Origin: Pseudomonadota bacterium
GTDB taxonomy: Bacteria; Pseudomonadota; Gammaproteobacteria; Pseudomonadales; Oleiphilaceae
NCBI GenBank assembly: GCA_023430625.1
Contig: JAEZAA010000141.1
Span: 1 to 31,073 of the forward strand
DNA length: 31,073 bases
Reading direction: 5' to 3'
Translations under genes and position numbers: made by a program
The notes under the pieces: generated by a model
Database searches by the model: none
The model's input: only the letters and a program-made list of their open reading frames with translations
Told to the model about the DNA's origin: nothing
Shown here: positions 1 through 7,126 of the stretch, piece after piece
Layout: every line of letters starts with the position of its first letter
Numbering within the stretch: position 1 is the first letter of the stretch

Positions 1-787
1 CCCGGTTACCCGACTCATCCACAAAGAACCGCTCGTAATCCCCCGAGGTGGACACCGCCGTGTCGGACAATGGCAGCACCACCGCCTGCTTCTCCTCCGC
101 CCGCGGATCACGAATACCAACGATCCAGGGCTTGCCACGCTTATCCCCCAGCAGACGCATATCTCCACCCGCGCCCAGCCGCGCATGACGCACGCCTGCC
201 CGCTGCAGCGCCGCGATCCCCAGATCCACCGCATAACCCTTGGCGATGCCGCCCAGATCCAGCACCAGCCCCGGCTTGCGAAAGGACACCGTGCGGTCGC
301 GTTCATTGAGAACGATATCCCGGTAATCGATCCGCGCCAGCCCCTGCTTCAGTTCCTCGGCCGACGGCTGACGCCTGGCGCGAAAGTCATAGAAATAGCC
401 CACCGAACCGAAACTGATATCGAAAGCCCCCTCGCTCAGCTCCGACACCCGCACGGCCTGGCGCAACACCCGGAACAGCCCCTCGCTGACCTTGACCGGC
501 GCCTTGGCGGCCTCACGATTGACCCGTGACAACTCCGAATCCTCCCGATAACGGGACATGATCCGGTCCACCTGTTCAAATTCATGCCAGACCGCATCCC
601 TGATCTGCTCGGCCCGTGCCCGGTCCTCGCTCCAGAACTCCAGGTCCAGGCGCGTGGTCATGGTCTCGCCCTGAAAACTGAACCAGTCCGCGTGCGCCTG
701 GGGCGCGACCGCCAATAACACAAACAGCCGGAGCAAAACCCTCAGCGACCAACGAGGACGGTGGCACCGGTTAGGATAAGCATGCAT
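1..787 (-). CDS. apbE: FAD:protein FMN transferase, ApbE family (3' end outside window)
   Basis: ApbE proteins move FMN from FAD onto a threonine of exported flavoproteins such as Rnf/Nqr subunits, in the periplasm. The visible 262 residues start at an ATG with GGAG 10 nt upstream. They carry a signal peptide (residues 1-33, basic start, hydrophobic core about 17-28, AHA before the mature DWFSFQ). Family hallmarks follow: MSRYREDSELSRVN near residue 75, LDLGGIAKGYAVD near 185, and GAGGDMRLLG near 212, with STSGDYERFF close to the window edge. No lipobox cysteine precedes the cleavage site, so it looks soluble or membrane-tethered rather than a lipoprotein. It is transcribed divergently from the cyclase array. 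The C-terminal part, including the usual magnesium-site Asp/Thr region, lies outside the window. The family call is firm; the acceptor flavoprotein is unknown. Confidence 0.9.
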   Translation of the reverse strand, partial: MHAYPNRCHRPRWSLRVLLRLFVLLAVAPQAHADWFSFQGETMTTRLDLEFWSEDRARAEQIRDAVWHEFEQVDRIMSRYREDSELSRVNREAAKAPVKVSEGLFRVLRQAVRVSELSEGAFDISFGSVGYFYDFRARRQPSAEELKQGLARIDYRDIVLNERDRTVSFRKPGLVLDLGGIAKGYAVDLGIAALQRAGVRHARLGAGGDMRLLGDKRGKPWIVGIRDPRAEEKQAVVLPLSDTAVSTSGDYERFFVDESGNR

Positions 788-880
788 GTCTAAAAGTCTC
801 CGGGAATGGCCCTGGAAATTCGCCTCTGAAGTGTAGGTTGTTTTCGTCCTGCCAAACCATTTTGCCCTACTCGATCATTT

Positions 881-898
881 CCTGCGCAATTGCGCAGG
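881..898. promoter_or_regulatory. Perfect 18-bp palindrome in the apbE / cyclase divergent region
   Basis: CCTGCGCAATTGCGCAGG reads identically on both strands with no spacer. It lies between the divergent apbE start (787) and the first cyclase start (1039), where an operator would be expected. It has no T-tract, so a terminator is unlikely. The binding protein is not known. Confidence 0.5.
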
Positions 899-930
899 CT
901 CAAAAAACATGAACTAAACTCATGTTTGAG
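899..930. promoter_or_regulatory. Second dyad next to the 18-bp palindrome
   Basis: The arms AAACATGA (905-912) and TCATGTTT (920-927) are perfect inverted repeats around a 7-bp spacer. They are framed by CTCA (899-902) and TGAG (927-930). The dyad abuts the palindrome at 881-898. Either a second operator or part of the cyclase promoter is possible; this is inference from position and symmetry. Confidence 0.4.
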
Positions 931-1038
931 TATGGCAATGGAGCGCCTCCAAGCATCCGTTCCTGCATACAACGCCAGGCACGAAGGACTTGGCGCGATC
1001 TGACCTGTGGTTTCTGATTGCCCGGAGTCTTTGGTGTA

Positions 1039-2889
1039 ATGGCAAGAAAATTCACTCTCGGTGTGTTGCTCCTGTTCGCCCTGAGTCTCGCCTCCCCAGT
1101 GTTCGCTGACCTGCTGACGCTCTCGTCGGACCAGCATCAGCTCCCATTGGGTGCGCATCTCCAATACCTGGAGGACCCGGAGGGCACTCTGACTCTCGAT
1201 GAGGTCCGGCAAATCACATCCGGCTGGCACGCATCCAAGCAGGAAGTGCCCAGCTTCGGCTACACCGCCTCCACCTACTGGCTCAAGATTGCCCTCACCC
1301 TGGACAGCGCACCGGCTTCGTCCTACCTGCTGGAAATCGCCTACCCCGTGCTCGATCAGGTAGACATCCATGTGTTCCAGGACAACAGTCAGCTGGCCCA
1401 TTACACCATGGGCGACCGACAGCCCTACGCACAGCGCCCCCTGGACAATCCCAATTTCGTCGTGCCGCTGGCCCTTGCCAATGATCATGGTACCGAGCTT
1501 TACCTGCGGATCCAGAGCAGCTCGTCGATGCAGGTGCCACTCATGCTCTACCAGGATCTCAATCTGGTCGAGGCCCATTTCGACCGGGGCGTGGTCCAGG
1601 CCCTGTTCTACGGCGCCATGCTGGTCATGGTGATCTACAACCTCCTGATTTTCGTCGCCATCCGCGATGTCTGCTACGTCTACTATGTCTTTTACGTGGT
1701 GTCGGTGGTGACCATGCTGGCGGGCATCGAAGGACTCTCGTTCCGCTACCTCTGGCCGGACAGTGCCTGGCTGAACGATCCCATTCTGGTCATTGCGGTG
1801 AGCGGCACGGTCATCTCCGCCGCCCTCTTTTTCCATAGGTTTCTGGAGCTGCCCCAGACGCGCCCGATCCTGGCCAAGGTGGTGCTGGCGTTTGCCGTAC
1901 TGGCGTCACTCACCGCCGTCGGCGCCTTCTTCCTGCCCTATCGCCTCATGATGCTGACCGCGATCCTGCTGAGCTTGGTCGCGATTCCGATTGGTTTCTG
2001 GGCGGGCATTGCACGCTGGCGCGATGGCTTCCAGGCCGCCAAATACCTCAACATGGCCTGGAGCTGCACGCTGGTCGCCGCCCTCCTGCTGGCACTCAAC
2101 AAGCTCGGCATCCTGCCGCGCAATGGCTTTACCGAAAACGTGGTGCAGATCGGTGCGGGCCTGCAGGCCTTGTTGCTGTCCTTTACCCTGGCGTACCGCA
2201 TGAACCATGAACGCCACATGCGGGAACGGGCCCAGCAGGATTCGGTCACGGCGCAGCAGGAACTGCTGGAACAGAAGCTGCGCACCAACGAGGAACTGGA
2301 TCGCCTGGTGCGCCAACGCACCGAGGAGCTGGAGCAGGCCAACAGCAAGCTCAAGGAAATCAGTGCCACCGATAGCCTGACCAACCTGCTCAACCGGCGC
2401 GCCTTCGAGGAGCTCTTCCAGACCGAGTACAAGCGGGCCTACCGGGAGAAGCGTGCCCTGGCGGTCATGATGGTCGACCTGGATCACTTCAAGGCAATCA
2501 ATGACCGCCACGGCCACCCCTTTGGCGACCTCTGCCTGATCCAGGCCGCCGGCGCGATTCTGGCCAACATCCGGCGCCCGCCCGATGTGGCCGCCCGTTA
2601 TGGCGGCGAAGAGTTCATCGTGCTGCTGCCCAATACCGACATTGACGGCGCCCTGCATGTGGCGCACAGCATCCTGAAGGCCCTGGCCGAAACGCAGATC
2701 AGCGATGGCAAGCAGCAGCTGACGATCTCCGCAAGCATTGGCATCGCCGCGCGCGTCCCAGAAGACCCATTGGATCGCGAAGGACTTTTAAAGGAAGCGG
2801 ATCGCAATCTGTATGTCGCAAAAAGCAATGGTCGCAACCGGGTCGAGTGGCAGTCCCTCGAACTCGCCTGCAACAGGCTTCAGGGCTAG
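1039..2889 (+). CDS. Membrane diguanylate cyclase, 7TMR-DISM sensor plus GGDEF (array copy 1)
   Basis: Predicted to condense two GTP into c-di-GMP at the inner membrane in response to a periplasmic or membrane signal. The 616-aa chain has a signal peptide (1-23, ending VFA), a 7TMR-DISMED2-type beta domain (about 24-165; LEDPEGTLTLDEV, YWLKIAL, EIAYPVLDQVD), seven membrane helices (about 187-390), a coiled coil (about 391-438) and a GGDEF domain (about 440-605). The active site is GGEEF at 522-526, and the inhibitory I-site is RPPD at 513-516, so product feedback is expected. The ATG at 1039 is preferred to an upstream TTG at 1018 because GGAG sits 11 nt before it, exactly as in the other three copies, and the signal peptide then begins properly. 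The ligand of the sensor domain is unknown. First of four tandem paralogues; the next begins 64 bp downstream. Confidence 0.92.
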   Translation: MARKFTLGVLLLFALSLASPVFADLLTLSSDQHQLPLGAHLQYLEDPEGTLTLDEVRQITSGWHASKQEVPSFGYTASTYWLKIALTLDSAPASSYLLEIAYPVLDQVDIHVFQDNSQLAHYTMGDRQPYAQRPLDNPNFVVPLALANDHGTELYLRIQSSSSMQVPLMLYQDLNLVEAHFDRGVVQALFYGAMLVMVIYNLLIFVAIRDVCYVYYVFYVVSVVTMLAGIEGLSFRYLWPDSAWLNDPILVIAVSGTVISAALFFHRFLELPQTRPILAKVVLAFAVLASLTAVGAFFLPYRLMMLTAILLSLVAIPIGFWAGIARWRDGFQAAKYLNMAWSCTLVAALLLALNKLGILPRNGFTENVVQIGAGLQALLLSFTLAYRMNHERHMRERAQQDSVTAQQELLEQKLRTNEELDRLVRQRTEELEQANSKLKEISATDSLTNLLNRRAFEELFQTEYKRAYREKRALAVMMVDLDHFKAINDRHGHPFGDLCLIQAAGAILANIRRPPDVAARYGGEEFIVLLPNTDIDGALHVAHSILKALAETQISDGKQQLTISASIGIAARVPEDPLDREGLLKEADRNLYVAKSNGRNRVEWQSLELACNRLQG

Positions 2890-2953
2890 CGGGGCAAGCC
2901 ATGTGTCGGTCAAGCAAACCCGCTCGTTCCCGTTACCAGGAGTCTTTGACCTG

Positions 2954-4813
2954 ATGAGCAGAACACTCCTACTCTGCGTGATGCTGACGCTCACCCTGGC
3001 GAACTCCTTGAGCGTACATGCCGCCACGCTGACGCTGTCTCCCGAACAAACACTGCTCCGACTCGGCGCTCACGCCGAATACCTGGAAGACCCGCACGGC
3101 GTCTTCACCATCGACGCGGTCGCGACACAGTCGTCCGGCTGGCAAGCCTCGACCAAGAAGGTGCTCAACTTCGGCTACAGGACGTCGACCTACTGGATTC
3201 GCCTCGGCCTCTCCCTGGCACCGCAGGAACAGGCCCGCACCTTACCGTACGTACTCGAACTCGCCTATCCCGTGCTCGACCATGTGGATACGTATGTCTT
3301 CCGCCAAGGCGTTCAAACCGCGCACTACCAGATGGGCGACAAGCTGCCTTTCGCCCAACGTCCCATCGATCACCCGAATTTCGCAATTCCGCTGAAGCTA
3401 GACGCCGACGCGGTCGCGGAGGTCTATCTACGGGTCCAAAGCAGCTCCTCCATACAGGTCCCGCTCAACCTCTACCGCAACCAGGCGCTGGTGGAAGCCA
3501 GCTATCAGACCGCCATCACCCAGACCCTGTTCTATGGCGCCCTGCTGATCATGGCCCTGTACAACCTGCTGCTATTCATGACGCTGCGCGAAATCAGCTA
3601 TCTCTACTTTGTGCTGATGGTGCTCTCCACCTCGACCCTGATGGCGGGCATCGAGGGACTGACCTTCAAGTATGTCTGGCCCCAGCTACCCTGGATCAAC
3701 GACCCCATCCTGGTGCTGGCCCTGGCGGGCATCGTGACCTTTTCCGCGCTGTTTTTCCGCAGTTTCCTGACCCTGCCCCATGCACGCCCCGGGCTGAGCA
3801 AGGTCGCGGCGGGCTTTGCCGTTGCCGGCGCGCTCGCCGCCTGCGCCGCACTCTTCCTGCCTTATCGCCCGATGATGGTGGTGACCGTGCTGATTGCCGT
3901 GGGCGGCATCCTGTCCGGCTTCTGGGTGGGGCTGGTGCGATGGCGCGACGGCTTTCACGGCGCCAAGTACTTCAATCTGGCCTGGAGCTGCCTGCTATTA
4001 GCTGGCTTTTCACTCGCGCTCAACAAACTGGGCTACCTGCCCGGTAACTGGTTTGTGGATCATGTGGTGCAGATCGGCGCCACCTTGCAAGCGGTGTTGC
4101 TGTCCTTCGCCATGGCCCATCGCATGACCTTTGAGCGTCAGATGCGGGCCAAGGCCCAACACGAAATGGCGGCCGCACAACGGCAGTTGATCGAACACCA
4201 GATCCGCGCCAATGAGGACCTGGACCGGCTGGTGCGCGAACGCACCGAGGAGCTGGAACGAACCAACGCCAAGCTCAAGCAGATCAGCGTGACCGATGGC
4301 CTGACCAACCTGCTGAACCGGCGCGCGTTCGAGGACCTCTTCTATACGGAGTACAAAAGGGCCTACCGGGAGAAAAGCAGCCTGGCGATCCTGATGATCG
4401 ACTTGGACCACTTCAAGCGCATCAACGACCAGTACGGCCACCCCTTTGGCGATCTCTGCCTGATCAAGGCCGCCGGGATCATCAGCGAGAACATCCGGCG
4501 CCCGTCCGACGTGGCCGCCCGTTACGGCGGCGAGGAATTCATCCTGCTGCTGCCGAATACGGACACCAATGGCGCGGTGCGCGTGGCCCAGAATATCCGC
4601 CAGGCGCTGGCTGACACGCTGGTGACCGACGGCAAACAGCAACTGACCATGACCGCCAGCATTGGCGTGGCCAGCCAGATTCCGCCGGACAACGATGGCC
4701 GCGAGCGCCTGCTGAAACATGCCGACCAGCACTTGTATGAGGCCAAGCAAGCCGGCCGCAATCGGGTGATTTGGTGCGAAGACGTCTGCCTGCCGCAACA
4801 GGGTCAGGCCTGA
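2954..4813 (+). CDS. Membrane diguanylate cyclase, 7TMR-DISM plus GGDEF (array copy 2)
   Basis: This 619-aa protein has the same architecture as copy 1: signal peptide (MSRTLLLCVMLTLTLANSLSVHA), 7TMR-DISMED2 domain with LEDPHGVFTIDAV and YWIRLGL, 7TM block, coiled coil and GGDEF. The active site is GGEEF at 525-529 with I-site RPSD at 516-519, so it should be an active, feedback-inhibited c-di-GMP synthase. The reading frame stays open upstream into copy 1, but the ATG at 2954 has GGAG exactly 11 nt upstream (2939-2942) and begins the signal peptide, so the longer form is rejected. The 64-bp gap to copy 1 suggests co-transcription. The sensor domain differs from its neighbours in length, with a few extra residues around AQGVQTAHYQ and EQARTLPY, which may reflect a different signal. 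That is inference. Confidence 0.92.
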   Translation: MSRTLLLCVMLTLTLANSLSVHAATLTLSPEQTLLRLGAHAEYLEDPHGVFTIDAVATQSSGWQASTKKVLNFGYRTSTYWIRLGLSLAPQEQARTLPYVLELAYPVLDHVDTYVFRQGVQTAHYQMGDKLPFAQRPIDHPNFAIPLKLDADAVAEVYLRVQSSSSIQVPLNLYRNQALVEASYQTAITQTLFYGALLIMALYNLLLFMTLREISYLYFVLMVLSTSTLMAGIEGLTFKYVWPQLPWINDPILVLALAGIVTFSALFFRSFLTLPHARPGLSKVAAGFAVAGALAACAALFLPYRPMMVVTVLIAVGGILSGFWVGLVRWRDGFHGAKYFNLAWSCLLLAGFSLALNKLGYLPGNWFVDHVVQIGATLQAVLLSFAMAHRMTFERQMRAKAQHEMAAAQRQLIEHQIRANEDLDRLVRERTEELERTNAKLKQISVTDGLTNLLNRRAFEDLFYTEYKRAYREKSSLAILMIDLDHFKRINDQYGHPFGDLCLIKAAGIISENIRRPSDVAARYGGEEFILLLPNTDTNGAVRVAQNIRQALADTLVTDGKQQLTMTASIGVASQIPPDNDGRERLLKHADQHLYEAKQAGRNRVIWCEDVCLPQQGQA

Positions 4814-4816
4814 CCC
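4801..4816. repeat. Perfect 16-bp palindrome over the stop codon of cyclase 2
   Basis: GGGTCAGGCCTGACCC is fully self-complementary and contains the TGA stop (4811-4813). No U-tract follows, so it is not a standard intrinsic terminator. It may be a chance product of the final codons or a protein site. Confidence 0.35.
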
Positions 4817-4870
4817 GACCAAAGAGTGGGCTCCAATTAGGCTGAGGTGGGGGCAGTGCCGCCGTCAACG

Positions 4871-4892
4871 GCTACACTCTATGCTTAATGCC
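4871..4892 (+). promoter_or_regulatory. Promoter-like element shared upstream of cyclases 3 and 4
   Basis: GCTACACTCTA followed by TGCTTAATGCC recurs with few changes at 7002-7023. It lies about 104 bp before the cyclase 3 start. TACACT fits a sigma-70 -10 box moderately (4 of 6 positions), but no convincing -35 was seen. Conservation at matching places in front of two paralogues supports a real promoter or a control site copied with the gene. Both copies are followed further on by CGGCACCC. Confidence 0.45.
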
Positions 4893-4974
4893 ATTCGTTA
4901 TGCTTAGTACCAATCGCGCCGCCGTGCAGGGATCGGCACCCGAATGAGATCCGCAGTCTGGAGTACCTGATGTA

Positions 4975-6828
4975 ATGGCAAGGATTCTAATCCTGTGCTC
5001 GCTGCTGCTGGCACTGATGAATCCCGTTCGGGCGGGGGCGGACACAATCAGGCTGCCCGTCGGTGACGCCATCCTTACGATCGGGCCCCTGGTGGAATAC
5101 CTGGAGGACCCGGACGGCTCGCTCACCATCGATGCCATTCGCGACGACCAGACCGCCAGGGACTGGCAGCCTTCAGACCAGTACGCACCCAGTTTCGGCT
5201 ACACCACCTCCGCCTACTGGATACGCTTCAGCCTGAAGCCGGCGGCGCCGCGCCCGCTCGATTATCTCCTCGAAATCGCCTACCCCGTGCTCGACCATGT
5301 GGACGTTTATGTCTTTCAAGAGGGCGTTCAGACCCAGCACCACGCCATGGGAGATCGCCAGCCCTACGCCCAGCGCCCGGTCGACCATCCGAACTTTATC
5401 GTCCCCCTGGAGATTTCTTCCCGGGAGACAACCGAGGTCTATGTCCGGGTTCAAAGCAGCTCATCGATCCAGATCCCGCTGATCATCTATTCGGGCAACG
5501 CCCTGGTGGAACATAGCTATCAGGAAGGCATCTCGCAGGCGCTGTTCTACGGCGCCATGATTACCATGATGATTTACAACCTGCTGATTTTTCTGTCCCT
5601 TCGCGACATCAGTTACCTGTATTACGTCATGGTGGTGGTCTCGATCACCACCTTGCTGGCGGGCATCGAGGGGCTCACCTTCAAGTACCTGTGGCCCGAT
5701 GCCAGCTGGATCAACGACCCGATTCTGGTGGTGGCGCTCAGCGCCATCCTGTTTTTCTCCTCGCTCTTTTACCGCAGTTTTCTCGCCATCCCCGAGACAC
5801 GCCCCCGGTTTGGACGCATGCTGCTTATCCATGCCGCGCTGGCGGTCTGCACGGCCACGGGTGCGTTCATCTTCCCCTATCGCCCGATGATGCTCATCAC
5901 CATTGTGTTTGCCATGATCACCATCATCACCGGCTTCTGGGCGGGCCTGGTGCGCTGGCGCGATGGCTATCACGCCGCCAAGTACTTCAACCTGGCCTGG
6001 AGTTTCGCCATGGGAGCCTGCTTTCTCCTGGCGCTCAACAAACTCGGTTTCATGCCGCGCAACTGGTTTACCGAGCACATGACCCAGATCGGTGCCAGCC
6101 TGCAGGCGGTTCTGCTGTCCTTCGCCATGGCGCACCGCATGACCTCCGAGCGCCGCATGCGGGAGCGGGCCCAGCTAGAATCCGCGGAAGCGCAGCAGCA
6201 ACTGCTGGCGCACCAGATTCGCGCCAACCAGGATCTGGACCGCGTCGTGCGCGAACGCACCGAGGAACTGGAGAAGACCAACAGCAAGCTAAAGGAGATC
6301 AGCGCCACCGATGGCCTGACCAACCTGTTGAACCGGCGCGCCTTCGAGGAACTCTTCCGCAACGAGTACAAGCGGGCCTATCGGGAGAAATCCTCGATAG
6401 CGCTCCTGATGATCGACCTCGACCACTTCAAGCGCATCAACGACCAGTATGGCCACCCTTTCGGCGATCTGTGCCTGATCAAGGCAGCGGAGCTGGTCCG
6501 GGCGAGCATTCGGCGTCCGCAGGATGTCGCGGCGCGGTACGGTGGTGAAGAATTCATTCTGTTGCTGCCAAACACCGATTTGGAAGGTGCCGCTTGCATT
6601 GCCCAGACGCTCCTTGCCAATTTGGCGCAAACCATCGTGAGCGATGGGCAACATCAGGTGTTCATGACTGCCAGTATCGGCGCCGCCAGCCAGATTCCGG
6701 ACAACGACAGCAGCCGCGAGGCCTTGCTCAAGACTGCGGACCTAAATCTTTATGCCGCAAAGGAGAATGGACGCAACCAGGTGGTCTGGGACCACCAGCC
6801 CACCGAGCCGAATAAGGGTCCAGCCTAA
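4975..6828 (+). CDS. Membrane diguanylate cyclase, 7TMR-DISM plus GGDEF (array copy 3)
   Basis: 617 aa. A signal peptide (MARILILCSLLLALMNPVRAGA) is followed by a 7TMR-DISMED2 domain (LEDPDGSLTIDAI, YWIRFSL, EIAYPVLDHVDVY), seven helices starting near ALFYGAMITMMIYNLLIF, a coiled coil, and a GGDEF domain with GGEEF at 523-527 and I-site RPQD at 514-517. It is predicted to make c-di-GMP. The start is fixed by GGAG at 4960-4963, 11 nt before the ATG, and by the MARILILCS opening that copy 4 nearly matches. A 161-bp gap with a promoter-like element separates it from copy 2, so it may have its own promoter. Copies 3 and 4 look closest to each other over signal peptide, 7TM and catalytic parts, while their sensor domains differ more. 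Confidence 0.92.
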   Translation: MARILILCSLLLALMNPVRAGADTIRLPVGDAILTIGPLVEYLEDPDGSLTIDAIRDDQTARDWQPSDQYAPSFGYTTSAYWIRFSLKPAAPRPLDYLLEIAYPVLDHVDVYVFQEGVQTQHHAMGDRQPYAQRPVDHPNFIVPLEISSRETTEVYVRVQSSSSIQIPLIIYSGNALVEHSYQEGISQALFYGAMITMMIYNLLIFLSLRDISYLYYVMVVVSITTLLAGIEGLTFKYLWPDASWINDPILVVALSAILFFSSLFYRSFLAIPETRPRFGRMLLIHAALAVCTATGAFIFPYRPMMLITIVFAMITIITGFWAGLVRWRDGYHAAKYFNLAWSFAMGACFLLALNKLGFMPRNWFTEHMTQIGASLQAVLLSFAMAHRMTSERRMRERAQLESAEAQQQLLAHQIRANQDLDRVVRERTEELEKTNSKLKEISATDGLTNLLNRRAFEELFRNEYKRAYREKSSIALLMIDLDHFKRINDQYGHPFGDLCLIKAAELVRASIRRPQDVAARYGGEEFILLLPNTDLEGAACIAQTLLANLAQTIVSDGQHQVFMTASIGAASQIPDNDSSREALLKTADLNLYAAKENGRNQVVWDHQPTEPNKGPA

Positions 6829-6941
6829 CCAGGTCCCCTAACCGCTTTTCAGCCAATCCCGTCAGGTTTCAGATGCACCACTGCCGGCCACCGCGCTTTT
6901 ACGATTGTTTGCAAACCGCCGCATCTGGCGTCCGCCGCCCC

Positions 6942-6984
6942 GCTTGGCCTGACAGACAGCGCCAGGCTGTCTGTCCCGGCAAGC
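6942..6984. terminator. Strong hairpin between cyclases 3 and 4
   Basis: GACAGACAGC (6951-6960) and GCTGTCTGTC (6966-6975) are perfect inverted repeats around a 5-nt loop. The stem continues with GCTTG (6942-6946) against CAAGC (6980-6984) across a short internal mismatch. There is no T-run after it, so a factor-assisted terminator, RNA-stability hairpin or protein site are all possible. It separates copy 3 from the promoter-like element of copy 4. Confidence 0.45.
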
Positions 6985-7001
6985 GAAATCATGGCGCGTC
7001 A

Positions 7002-7023
7002 GCTACACTCTAGGCTGAACGCC
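7002..7023 (+). promoter_or_regulatory. Promoter-like element upstream of cyclase 4
   Basis: GCTACACTCTA then GGCTGAACGCC, a near copy of 4871-4892, lies 125 bp before the start at 7127. The 298-bp gap before copy 4 (6829-7126) holds only this element and the hairpin at 6942-6984; no gene was seen there. Confidence 0.45.
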
Positions 7024-7126
7024 GGTCAGCTGAGCGCGAACCGGCACCCTGACAAGGCCCATCCCTACACGGCCATTGGTGTACCCGCTGGACTGAATCA
7101 TCCCGCTGCTCGGAGTATGTAAGTAA

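Noticed and set aside
1018..1038. Upstream TTG start for cyclase 1
   Set aside because: The ATG at 1039 has GGAG at the same 11-nt distance as in the other three paralogues and gives a normal signal peptide.
2813..2953. N-terminal extension of cyclase 2 overlapping cyclase 1
   Set aside because: The extra 47 residues lack homologues in the paralogues and would bury the signal peptide; the start at 2954 has the conserved ribosome site.
5691..6548. 285-codon frame inside cyclase 3
   Set aside because: Out-of-frame shadow of the GGDEF gene, with no recognisable protein features.
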